This document shows, one piece after another, positions 8,402 to 15,778 of a stretch of 64,000 nt of DNA. Below the pieces are notes generated by a model. It searched no databases. It saw only the letters and a program-made list of their open reading frames with translations, and was not told the DNA's origin. Within the stretch, counting starts at the first letter, position 1, and each line of letters starts with the position of its first letter. Location of the stretch: assembly GCA_964613945.1 (NCBI GenBank), contig CAZTJC010000009.1, positions 65,337 through 129,336 of the forward strand, read 5' to 3'. The stretch is from JAVVHH01 sp964613945 (GTDB lineage: Bacteria > Pseudomonadota > Alphaproteobacteria > Acetobacterales > Acetobacteraceae). The position numbers and the translations under genes were made by a program.

Positions 8402-9622
8402 ATGGACTCCAGCGCGATCACCCCGACCCTCGCCCACCGCCTCGACGGGCTTGCCCCGGCCGCGACCGTCGCCATGACGATCCGCGCCCGGGCCATGCGC
8501 ACCGAAGGCCAGCAGGTGATCGCGCTGACCATTGGCGAACCCGATTTCGATAGCCCGCCCCACGCCATCGACGCCGCCTATCAGGCCGCCAAAGCCGGCC
8601 AAACCAAATACCCGCCGCAGGATGGCACCGGCGCCCTCAAGGCCGCCATCCAGCGCAAGTTCAAGCGCGACAACGGCCTGGATGTCGCGATGGACGAGAT
8701 CATGGTCTCCAACGGCGGTAAGGGCGTCATCTTCGACGCCCTAATGGCCACGGTTGACGATGGTGACGAGGTCATCGTCCCCGCACCGTATTGGGGCGCC
8801 TACACCCTCATGACCCAGGTGGTCGGCGGCACCCCAGTGGTCGTGACCTGTTCGCAGAACAACGGCTTTCGCCTCCGCCCCGAAGACCTCGAGGCCGCGA
8901 TCACACCGCGGACCAAGTGGCTGATCCTGAACTTTCCCAACAACCCGACCGGCGCCGCCGCGTCCGAGGACGACCTCAAGGCGCTGGGGGATGTTCTCCT
9001 CCGCCATCCACAGGTTTGGATCATGTCCGACGACATGTACGAACACCTGCTGTTCGACGGCCGGCACCAGGCCAGCCTCGCCTCGGTCGTGCCGGCGCTG
9101 CGCGACCGCACGCTGACGGTCTCCGGCGTTTCCAAGACCTATGCCATGACGGGCTGGCGCGTCGGCTTCGCGACCGGGCCGAAGCGTCTGATCAAGGCGA
9201 TGGTCACCATGCAGGGCCACGTCTCTGCCGGCATCAGCAGCGTCGGCCAAGCCGCGGCTGCGGCCGCGCTGGATGGCCCGCAGGATGCTGTCGCCGACAT
9301 GGTTGCCGCCTACCAACGCCGCCGCGACCTCGTCGTCGAAGCCCTGAACCGGGCGCCCGGCATGATCTGCCACAAGCCGGAAGGCGCGTTCTACGTTTAT
9401 CCCAACGTCGCCGGCTGTCTCGGCAAGACCACGGCCGCTGGCCGGCGGATCGACTCCGACCAGGATTTCGCCATGGCTCTGCTAGAGGAGGCCAACGTCG
9501 CCATCGTCCACGGTGCCGCCTTCGGCCTGTCACCCTACGTCCGCATCAGCTACGCCACCGGCGACGACGACTTACGGGAGGCTTGCGCCCGCATCGTGAC
9601 CTTTTGCGAGGGCCTTCGATAA
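8402..9622 (+). CDS. Class I aminotransferase, diverged tandem paralog (copy 2)
   Basis: A 406-residue PLP-dependent aminotransferase closely related to the gene just upstream. The PLP lysine is Lys245 (VSKTYAMTGWRVGF), with NFPNNPTGAA and SDDMYEHLLFDG corresponding to the same positions in copy 1. It departs from copy 1 where the substrate is held: KYPPQDG instead of KYTDVSG, and PAPYWGAYTL instead of PSPCWVSYPD. I infer a related but perhaps shifted substrate range. Aspartate, prephenate or aromatic acids are possible. Only four bases separate it from copy 1, so the pair is almost surely one transcript. Confidence 0.88.
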   Translation: MDSSAITPTLAHRLDGLAPAATVAMTIRARAMRTEGQQVIALTIGEPDFDSPPHAIDAAYQAAKAGQTKYPPQDGTGALKAAIQRKFKRDNGLDVAMDEIMVSNGGKGVIFDALMATVDDGDEVIVPAPYWGAYTLMTQVVGGTPVVVTCSQNNGFRLRPEDLEAAITPRTKWLILNFPNNPTGAAASEDDLKALGDVLLRHPQVWIMSDDMYEHLLFDGRHQASLASVVPALRDRTLTVSGVSKTYAMTGWRVGFATGPKRLIKAMVTMQGHVSAGISSVGQAAAAAALDGPQDAVADMVAAYQRRRDLVVEALNRAPGMICHKPEGAFYVYPNVAGCLGKTTAAGRRIDSDQDFAMALLEEANVAIVHGAAFGLSPYVRISYATGDDDLREACARIVTFCEGLR

Positions 9623-10113
9623 AGGACGGCGCAATCTCAGCCCTACCCGTCATCAGGCCCGGGCGTGACTCGGATGCCGCGGCTTTCATTACGCTCATCG
9701 AACGTTGCTGGTCCGATTACGAGAACTGCCGCTTATACGTCGATGCCGACGAGCCCGACCTCCGCGCGCTCGCCTCGTCCTACGCAGCCAACGGTGGCGC
9801 GCTTTGGATTGCCGGAAACGGCGACGGCATGATCGCCACTCGTCCCATAGCCGACCATAGATGGGAAATTTGCCGTGTTTACGTCATGCCGGAATATCAC
9901 GGCACCGGTCTAGCGACCAAATTGCTCCACACTGCGGAGCATCACGCGCGGGAAGCAGGCGCACTCGACCTAGAATTATGGACCGACACGCGGTTCGCAC
10001 GAGCCCATCGCTTCTATGAGAAGCAAGGCTACCGGCGACAATCTGGGGAGCGAGTTCTCCGCGATACGAACGGTCCGTTCGCGGAGATACACTATTCAAA
10101 GGTGGCCTTTTAG
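9604..10113 (+). CDS. GNAT family N-acetyltransferase
   Basis: About 169 residues with a GNAT acetyl-CoA fold: VIRPGRDSDAAAFITLI as strand 1 and helix 1, ICRVYVMPEYHGTGLATKLL as the signature V-x-P-x-x-[QHR]-G-x-G acetyl-CoA loop, then LELWTDTRFARAHRFYEKQGY as motif B. The start is uncertain. No ATG or GTG exists before the fold, so I chose TTG at 9604, which overlaps the aminotransferase by 19 bases. A rarer ATC start near 9633, eight bases after AAGGA, is the alternative. The acceptor substrate is unknown. Its stop interlocks with that of rpmB on the other strand. Confidence 0.78.
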   Translation: MRGPSIKDGAISALPVIRPGRDSDAAAFITLIERCWSDYENCRLYVDADEPDLRALASSYAANGGALWIAGNGDGMIATRPIADHRWEICRVYVMPEYHGTGLATKLLHTAEHHAREAGALDLELWTDTRFARAHRFYEKQGYRRQSGERVLRDTNGPFAEIHYSKVAF

Positions 10114-10418
10114 GCCTGAGCGGCTTCCGCGTCGCGCTTGATCTTCGAGCGCATGATCCGACGCTTGAGAACCTGAGCCGGCTCCGGCAGGTCGCGGTTC
10201 GCGGTCGTCAGCAGAAACGCATCGAGGCCACCATTGTGCTCGATCGTGCGGATCGCATGGGTGGTCAGGCGCAGGCGGATCGGCGTACCCAGGATGTCGG
10301 ACATCATCGACGTCTGCTGCATGTTGGGCAGGAAGCGGCGGCGGCTCTTGTTGTTCGCGTGGCTGACGTTGTTGCCAGACTGAACGCCCTTGCCCGTGAA
10401 CTGGCAGCGACGAGACAT
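10110..10418 (-). CDS. rpmB: 50S ribosomal protein L28
   Basis: A 102-residue bL28 protein. The start MSRRCQFTGKGVQSGNNVSH and the FLPNMQQTS block are diagnostic, and the tail LKRRIMRSKIKRD is the usual basic helix. It stands alone rather than with rpmG, as is common in alphaproteobacteria. A candidate promoter and leader hairpin precede it. The stop codon shares TTAG with the convergent acetyltransferase gene. Confidence 0.96.
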   Translation of the reverse strand: MSRRCQFTGKGVQSGNNVSHANNKSRRRFLPNMQQTSMMSDILGTPIRLRLTTHAIRTIEHNGGLDAFLLTTANRDLPEPAQVLKRRIMRSKIKRDAEAAQA

Positions 10419-10441
10419 GATAAACCCTTCAATAGACGGCA

Positions 10442-10461
10442 GCCGGGCTAGGTGGCCCGGC
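10442..10461 (-). promoter_or_regulatory. Leader hairpin upstream of rpmB
   Basis: A perfect 7-bp inverted repeat GCCGGGC/GCCCGGC with a six-base loop, 24 bases ahead of the rpmB start and inside the leader expected from the promoter at 10477-10505. It might serve autogenous control of L28 or simply stabilise the mRNA. No T tract follows, so it is not an intrinsic terminator. Confidence 0.3.
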
Positions 10462-10476
10462 GCAATTCAGGCGGGC

Positions 10477-10505
10477 TCTATGCCCGCCCCACCCCGGTGC
10501 GTCAA
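10477..10505 (-). promoter_or_regulatory. Candidate sigma-70 promoter of rpmB
   Basis: On the minus strand TTGACG (10505-10500) is followed after 17 bases by CATAGA (10482-10477). This matches the -35 box at five of six positions and the -10 box weakly. It lies directly after the stop of the 78-residue gene and gives a leader of about 50 bases before rpmB. Confidence 0.4.
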
Positions 10506-10516
10506 GCCCCGAGGCT

Positions 10517-10753
10517 TTAGGCGCGCGACCCCATCTCCGTGCGTAGCTCGCCCGACCGCACGGAAGCGAGCGCGTTGCTCAGCACCTGCGCGATCGCCTC
10601 GTCGCCCATGCTGCGCACCATCAACCCCAACGAGCCGCCCAGCAACGCCGATGCCACGGCCACCGGGTCGAGGTTTTGCCCGAGCATGTATTCGATCGCC
10701 TTGTCGACGATGGCGCCCGAATGGCTTAGGTCGGAAGGAAGGTCCTCGGTCAT
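10517..10753 (-). CDS. Conserved-looking small protein of unknown function (78 residues)
   Basis: A 78-residue protein beginning MTEDLPSDLSHSGAIVDKAI. It has one amphipathic helix (DKAIEYMLGQNLDPVAVASA), a short Gly-rich hydrophobic stretch (LLGGSLGLMV) and a second helix (DEAIAQVLSNALASVRSG). There are no cysteines, no signal peptide and no domain that I recognise. The start ATG shares ATGA with the stop of the Atm1-type exporter gene and is preceded by AAAGGAG, so it is the coupled distal cistron of that transporter. A longer frame to 10813 is an overlap artefact. I infer a role linked to the exporter or its cargo only from position. Confidence 0.72.
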   Translation of the reverse strand: MTEDLPSDLSHSGAIVDKAIEYMLGQNLDPVAVASALLGGSLGLMVRSMGDEAIAQVLSNALASVRSGELRTEMGSRA

Positions 10754-12576
10754 GCTACATTCTCCTTTTGGCGCTGGTCGGCCGGCTCTTCGTCCGCCGC
10801 CTGCAACGCCCACATCCGCGCATATAATCCACGGTCGGCCAGCAACCCGGCATGCGTGCCGCGCTCCGCCACCCGTCCGTCTTCCAGCACGATGATCTCG
10901 TCGGCATCCACCACCGTCGACAGCCGATGCGCGATCACCAGCGTCGTCCGATTGGCCGACACCAGCCGCAACGCCGCGTCGATCTCCTGCTCCGTCCGGC
11001 TGTCCAGCGCGCTCGTCGCCTCGTCCAGGATCAGGATCTGCGGATCCTTCAGGATCGTCCGCGCGATCGCCACCCGCTGCTTCTCGCCGCCCGACAGCTT
11101 CAGCCCACGCTCACCCACCCGGGTCTCATAACCCTCCGGCAAGCTCGCAATGAAATCATGCACCTGCGCCAGCCGCGCCGCCCGCTCGACCTGCTCTCGC
11201 GTCGCGCCCGGCCGTCCGTAGGCGATGTTGTAGCCGATGGTGTCGTTGAACAGCACGGTGTCCTGTGGCACCACGCCGATCGCCGCCCGCAAGCTCTCCT
11301 GCGACAACTCCCTGACATCCACCCCGTCGATCTCCACCGACCCGGCCGACACGTCGTAGAACCGGAACAACAGCCGCGAGATCGTGCTCTTGCCGGCCCC
11401 GGTCGGCCCCACGATCGCCAATTTCGACCCGGCCGGCACCGTGAAGCTGACACCCTTCAGGATGTCGCGGTTAAGATTGTATCCGAACCGGACGTCGCGG
11501 AAGCTGACCGTTCCCGCCGAAGTCAGCCGGGTGGCAGCTGGCCGGTCTGACACTTCCTGATGAACCGACATCAGCCGGAACATCGACTCCATGTCGACCA
11601 GCCCTTGCTTGATCTCCCGGTATACGAATCCCAACAGGTTCAACGGCTGATACAGCTGCATCAGATAGGTGTTGACCAGCACGAACTGCCCAACCGTCAT
11701 TGTGCCGTTCTGCACCCCGTCGGCCGCCATCAGCATCACCAGCGCCAACCCCAGCGAGATGATCAGCGCCTGCCCCAGGTTGAGCATGTTCAGCGTCACC
11801 TGCGACCGGACCGCCGCCCGCTCGTATCGCGCCCGCGCCCCGTCGAAACGTGCGGCTTCATGGGCTTCGTTGCCGAAATACTTCACCGTCTCGAAGTTCA
11901 GCAGGCTATCGACCGCCTTGGTCTGCGCCTCGCTATCCATGTCGTTCATCAACCGCCGGAACTTCACCCGCCAGTTGGTGAACAGCAGGGTGAACGCGAT
12001 GTAGAGCGACACCGCCGCCAACGTCACCGCCGCGAACCGCCAGTCGAACATCCGCCACAGGATCGCCGTGACCAGCAGCACCTCGAACAGCGTCGGCAGG
12101 ATGTTGAACACCGCCAGCCGCAACACCGCCTCGACGCCCGCCGTGCCCCGCTCGATCGCGCGGCTCAATCCGCCGGTCTGCCGATCCAAATGGAAGCGCA
12201 GGCTCAACCGGTGCAGGTGCTCGAACGTCTGCAACGCCACCTTGCGGATCGTCCGCTGCTGCACCGAGGCGAACACCGCGTCGCGCAACTCGCCGAACCC
12301 GGAGGACGCGATCCGCAGCAGCGCATAGGCTCCGATCAGCGCAATCGGCACCGCCACGATACTGTTCTTGGGTGCCAACGCGTCGACCGCGTGGCTGTAA
12401 ACGAGCGGGATGTAGACGGTCGCCACCTTGGCCGCGACCAGGAACATCACGGCGCATACGACGCGGAACCGCACGCCGGGCGCCCCGGAAGGCCACAGAT
12501 ACGGCAGAAGGGAGCGGATCGTCTGCAGCCCGGTGCGGCCATCGGCCGGGTCGGGCTGGAACTGGGTAGAACTCAT
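10750..12576 (-). CDS. ABC transporter ATP-binding/permease protein, Atm1/HMT1 type
   Basis: A 608-residue half-transporter that works as a homodimer in the inner membrane. The N-terminal 330 residues form the six-helix exporter domain. YVIP-like VATVYIPLVYSHAVD and FRFHLDRQTGGLSRAIERG resemble the Atm1/ABCB7 glutathione-site region. The nucleotide-binding domain has Walker A GPTGAGKST, signature LSGGEKQRVAIARTIL, Walker B ILILDEATSALD and switch VIAHRLSTV. Relatives export glutathione-linked sulfur or metal compounds. It is coupled by ATGA to the small gene downstream. The lipid-flippase group is a less likely alternative. Confidence 0.9.
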   Translation of the reverse strand: MSSTQFQPDPADGRTGLQTIRSLLPYLWPSGAPGVRFRVVCAVMFLVAAKVATVYIPLVYSHAVDALAPKNSIVAVPIALIGAYALLRIASSGFGELRDAVFASVQQRTIRKVALQTFEHLHRLSLRFHLDRQTGGLSRAIERGTAGVEAVLRLAVFNILPTLFEVLLVTAILWRMFDWRFAAVTLAAVSLYIAFTLLFTNWRVKFRRLMNDMDSEAQTKAVDSLLNFETVKYFGNEAHEAARFDGARARYERAAVRSQVTLNMLNLGQALIISLGLALVMLMAADGVQNGTMTVGQFVLVNTYLMQLYQPLNLLGFVYREIKQGLVDMESMFRLMSVHQEVSDRPAATRLTSAGTVSFRDVRFGYNLNRDILKGVSFTVPAGSKLAIVGPTGAGKSTISRLLFRFYDVSAGSVEIDGVDVRELSQESLRAAIGVVPQDTVLFNDTIGYNIAYGRPGATREQVERAARLAQVHDFIASLPEGYETRVGERGLKLSGGEKQRVAIARTILKDPQILILDEATSALDSRTEQEIDAALRLVSANRTTLVIAHRLSTVVDADEIIVLEDGRVAERGTHAGLLADRGLYARMWALQAADEEPADQRQKENVA

Positions 12577-12648
12577 GAGCCGCTATGTGGCGTTGCATAC
12601 CGCCGACGTGAAGGCACGGCGCCGCATCCGGCCTATAACCTCATCGGA

Positions 12649-13452
12649 ATGGAACTGATCCGCCACATCCGCATCTGCAACAACGCAATCCTTCCCGGCA
12701 GCCGATGGCGCGTATGGGTATCCGGCCAGCATGTTGGCTGGATCCTCCCGACCCATGCCGAAGCCGCTGCCGGCCATGGCGCCCTGCTCGAGGAGGCCGG
12801 GCTGGTGCTCAGCCCGGATCAGATTGACCCGGTTACGCGCGCCATGGCGGCGTCCGGCCTGTTCCGCTGGCGCGGTGAGGCCTTCGACGTTCGCGCCGAT
12901 GCGGACGGCCCTTCCCTCGCCCGCATCGACCGCGGCGCGTTGCCGAAATTCGGCATCGGCGCGGTCGGCATTCATCTGAACGGGCTGGTCGGCGATCATC
13001 TCTGGGTCGCTCGCCGCTCCCGCGACAAGCCGCTGGATCCCGGCAAGCTGGATCATTTGGTCGCCGGCGGCGTCGCGGCCGGCGACACCGTCGCGGCCAC
13101 CGTGATCAAGGAGGCCGGCGAAGAGGCCGGACTCCCGCCAGCCCTGGCCGCAACGGCCCGGCCGGCAGGGCGCGTCCAGTACGCCATGGAGCGGGACGAG
13201 GGCCTGCGTCGCGACACGCTCCATTGCTACGACCTCGACCTGCCCGCGAGCTTCGAACCCTCACCGTCGGATGGCGAGGTGGAAGCGTTCGAGCTCTGGC
13301 CCCTCGCCCGCGTCCTCGAGCGGGTGCGCGATACCGACGATTTCAAATTCAACGTCAACTTGGTCCTGATCGACCTGTTCATCCGCCGCGGATTACTGTC
13401 GGGCGCCGACGCCCGCCAGCTTGCCGCTGCGTTGCATGGGTCCAGTCGTTGA
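12649..13452 (+). CDS. Nudix hydrolase with DUF4743 N-terminal domain
   Basis: A 267-residue protein of the group annotated as thiamin-pyrophosphokinase-related Nudix enzymes. Residues 1-105 (HIRICNNAILPGSRWRVWV, GWILPTHAEA) fit DUF4743 and the rest is a Nudix fold. The Nudix box GGVAAGDTVAATVIKEAGEEAGL-type sequence near residues 143-165 keeps the KEAGEEAGL catalytic helix but has no Glu at the first conserved position, as is common in this group. The ATG at 12649 is used. Longer upstream frames are the reverse of the exporter gene. The hydrolysed nucleotide is not predictable. Confidence 0.88.
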   Translation: MELIRHIRICNNAILPGSRWRVWVSGQHVGWILPTHAEAAAGHGALLEEAGLVLSPDQIDPVTRAMAASGLFRWRGEAFDVRADADGPSLARIDRGALPKFGIGAVGIHLNGLVGDHLWVARRSRDKPLDPGKLDHLVAGGVAAGDTVAATVIKEAGEEAGLPPALAATARPAGRVQYAMERDEGLRRDTLHCYDLDLPASFEPSPSDGEVEAFELWPLARVLERVRDTDDFKFNVNLVLIDLFIRRGLLSGADARQLAAALHGSSR

Positions 13453-13505
13453 CGTCTCGTTAGTAATTGCCGGTCATAGTAACGGACATCCACATCCTGG
13501 TTGTT

Positions 13506-14282
13506 ATGGCTATTCTGGCAGACCCCCCCTCAATCAACCGCCCACGGGCTTGCGGTGACTGTGCCAACGGGATCGCTGCGCCGTTCGAGTTCACGATGGC
13601 GTTCCAGCCCATCGTCGACTTACGGCTGCGCCAGATCTACGCCTACGAAGCCTTGGTCCGTGGACCGGCCAACCAGTCCGCCTTCAGCGTCCTGTCGCAA
13701 GTGACGCCGCTGAACCGCTACGCATTTGACCAGTCCTGTCGCGTCAAGGCCATCGAACTGGCGTCGCGGCTTGGCATCATCGAGTCCGGGGCCAAACTAT
13801 CCATCAACTTCATTCCAGGCGCGATGTATCGCCCCGAAAACTGCGTCCGTGCCACTCTTGCGGCTGCAAAGCGCTACAACCTGCCCAATGATCGCATCAT
13901 CCTCGAGTTGACCGAGAACGAGAAGATCGTCGACGTGCCGCTGTTGGAGCAGATCTTCGACGTCTACCGGCGCAACGATCTTCGGATCGCGATCGACGAT
14001 TTCGGCGCCGGGTTCTCCGGGCTTAGTCTGCTCGCGCGCTTTCAGCCCGATACCGTCAAGCTCGACATGGACATCGTGCGCGGCTTGGATGTCGACGCGC
14101 GCCGCCGCTGCATTGTGACGAACATCGTCCGGATGGCCGGCGAACTCGGCATCAATGTGGTCGCCGAAGGTGCCGAAACGGCGTCCGAGGTCACGGCTCT
14201 AAGAGACCTCGGCGTTTACCGCATCCAGGGCTATTACTTCGCTCGGCCAAGCTTCGAAGCTTTGCCGAGCGTCGCGTTGTAA
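13506..14282 (+). CDS. EAL domain cyclic-di-GMP phosphodiesterase (stand-alone)
   Basis: A 258-residue protein that is nearly all EAL domain. Catalytic and metal residues are intact: YEALVRG at 47-53, INFIP (Asn), LELTENE (Glu), IDDFGAGFSGLSLL (double Asp), VKLDMDIVRG (Lys), VAEGAET (Glu) and IQGYYFARP (Gln). It should therefore be able to cleave c-di-GMP. The 25-residue N-terminus carries CGDC (Cys16, Cys19), which hints at redox or metal sensing but is too short for a known sensor. There is no GGDEF, BLUF or PAS domain. The ATG at 13506 is preferred to a TTG 39 bases upstream. It abuts the convergent DUF4167 gene. Confidence 0.92.
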   Translation: MAILADPPSINRPRACGDCANGIAAPFEFTMAFQPIVDLRLRQIYAYEALVRGPANQSAFSVLSQVTPLNRYAFDQSCRVKAIELASRLGIIESGAKLSINFIPGAMYRPENCVRATLAAAKRYNLPNDRIILELTENEKIVDVPLLEQIFDVYRRNDLRIAIDDFGAGFSGLSLLARFQPDTVKLDMDIVRGLDVDARRRCIVTNIVRMAGELGINVVAEGAETASEVTALRDLGVYRIQGYYFARPSFEALPSVAL

Positions 14283-14768
14283 TCAGCCTTCTGAGGGCGC
14301 CCCGGTGATCGGGATTTCACGCTCGCGCGACTCGGTGGGCTGATCGCCCGACCCGCTCGGCTCGTCATCCTGCTCCTCGGGTGCGTCGGAGTTGGAGTCC
14401 ATGTTGGACTCGTTGCGCCGGCCATACCCCTGGTTTTGCTGACCTTGCTGCCCGCCTTGCTGGGCCCCCTGCTGGGAGGCCGCAGCGAGGTTCATGGCGT
14501 TCAGGATGCGGAAATAATGCTCGGCATGCTGGAAGTAGCTTTCCGCCATCACCCGGTCACCGCTGCTGGTCGCGTCCCGCCCCAGTTGCAGATACTTCTC
14601 GAACAGCTGCTGGGATGTGCCTCGTACCCGCAGGTCCGGGCCGATGCTGTCGAACACATGGTTGCGGTTGAGCGGCACGTTGCCGCTTTGATGCCGGATC
14701 GGTCCGCCACCACCGCCGCCTCCGCTTCCGCCGCGATGGTTGCGGCCTCGCACCCGCTTCATATTCAT
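14283..14768 (-). CDS. DUF4167 domain protein
   Basis: A 161-residue protein starting MNMKRVRGRNHRGGSGGGG. The DUF4167 core is clear: NHVFDSIGPDLRVRGTSQQL, then FEKYLQLGRDATSSGDRVMAESYFQHAEHYFRI at about 45-90. The remainder is a low-complexity Gln/Gly tail and then an acidic Ser/Glu/Asp tail. The basic Gly-rich start suggests RNA binding, but no function is established. In alphaproteobacteria this gene regularly follows prmC, as here. The ATG at 14768 begins the conserved protein, and a frame to 14855 adds residues with no resemblance. Confidence 0.88.
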   Translation of the reverse strand: MNMKRVRGRNHRGGSGGGGGGGPIRHQSGNVPLNRNHVFDSIGPDLRVRGTSQQLFEKYLQLGRDATSSGDRVMAESYFQHAEHYFRILNAMNLAAASQQGAQQGGQQGQQNQGYGRRNESNMDSNSDAPEEQDDEPSGSGDQPTESREREIPITGAPSEG

Positions 14769-14944
14769 TGCCACAAGGATGATCCTAACAGTAGCCGCCA
14801 GGCGGATGCGCCCGGCAAGCGGCGCGCTCGAAGCTGCGGCGGTGGGTTGATCCATCGGCGCCGATCGTCCGACCGCCTCAAGGACCTTTCGGCCTCGAAA
14901 GACCGTGGGTTGTCAGTAACGCATCGACCCCGACGTAACAAGCC

Positions 14945-15778
14945 TCACCGCTCGATCGACACGGCGCGCACGATGCCGCCAAGGTCGGCCCGCAGACGAA
15001 CCGTGGCGAACCCGGCTGACTTCGCCATCGCACTCACCGCGACATGCTGCCCGGCCCCGACCTCCAGCACAGCCAACCCTCCCGGCGCCAGCAGCCGATC
15101 CAGCGACCCGACGATGATGCGATAGGCGCCCAACCCGTCCACACCGCCATCCAGCGCACTACCAGGCTCGAACAACGCCACCTCCGGCATCAACCCGGCG
15201 ATGTCGGCACTCTCGATGTACGGCGGGTTACTCAGCACGAGGTCGAATCGCCCAGCAATCGGCGCCGCCCAATCAGCCGCCACCATCGCGCAACGTCCGC
15301 CCATTCCGAGGGACTCGGCATTGCTCCAGGCCAGCGCGGTAGCTTCCGGGCTGCGATCGACCCCGACCCCCCAGGCCGCCGGCATCTCCGACAACGCTGC
15401 CAGCAGCAGGCACCCGGTCCCCGTCCCCAGATCGAGCACGCGAGCTACGCCCCCTGGCCGCGCGGCCAGGGCTGCCTCGATCAGCGTTTCGCTGTCGGCC
15501 CGCGGAATCAACGTCGCCTGCGAGACCGCGAATCGCAGGCTCCAGAACTCCTGCCAGCCGAGAATGTACGCCAACGGCTCCCGCGCCACCCGCCGCGCGA
15601 TCATGCGGCCAAACGCACCGGCGTCGATCTCCCGATCCGGATCCCGCAGCAACGACGCCTGATCCAGGCCGGTCACTGCTTCGAGCATCAACCGCGCCTC
15701 AAATCGCGCGCCGTCAATTCCGGCCTCCGTTAGACGCGCGGCGCCGTCGGTTAGCGCGATGCGGACGGAGAGCGCCAC
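14945..15778 (-). CDS. prmC: Peptide chain release factor N5-glutamine methyltransferase
   Basis: A 277-residue SAM methyltransferase that modifies the GGQ glutamine of release factors. It has the N-terminal helical domain, the SAM motif LDLGTGTGCLLLA near 118-130 and the catalytic NPPYIES that holds the glutamine. The GTG start directly abuts the stop of prfA and is preceded by AGGAG, so the enzyme and its substrate are made from the same message. Confidence 0.95.
   Translation of the reverse strand: MALSVRIALTDGAARLTEAGIDGARFEARLMLEAVTGLDQASLLRDPDREIDAGAFGRMIARRVAREPLAYILGWQEFWSLRFAVSQATLIPRADSETLIEAALAARPGGVARVLDLGTGTGCLLLAALSEMPAAWGVGVDRSPEATALAWSNAESLGMGGRCAMVAADWAAPIAGRFDLVLSNPPYIESADIAGLMPEVALFEPGSALDGGVDGLGAYRIIVGSLDRLLAPGGLAVLEVGAGQHVAVSAMAKSAGFATVRLRADLGGIVRAVSIER

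Noticed and set aside
11560..12648. Plus-strand open frame leading into the Nudix gene, suggesting a large fusion protein
   Set aside because: This part is the reverse of the Atm1-type exporter gene and is His/Gln/Arg-rich. The Nudix protein starts at the ATG at 12649.
13447..13475. TTGACG box after the Nudix gene as the promoter of the EAL gene
   Set aside because: No acceptable -10 box lies 16-18 bases downstream. The nearest A/T hexamer is 19-20 bases away.
14886..14901. CTTTCG-GCCT-CGAAAG hairpin between prmC and DUF4167 genes as a terminator
   Set aside because: The 6-bp stem is short and no T tract follows in the direction of transcription.
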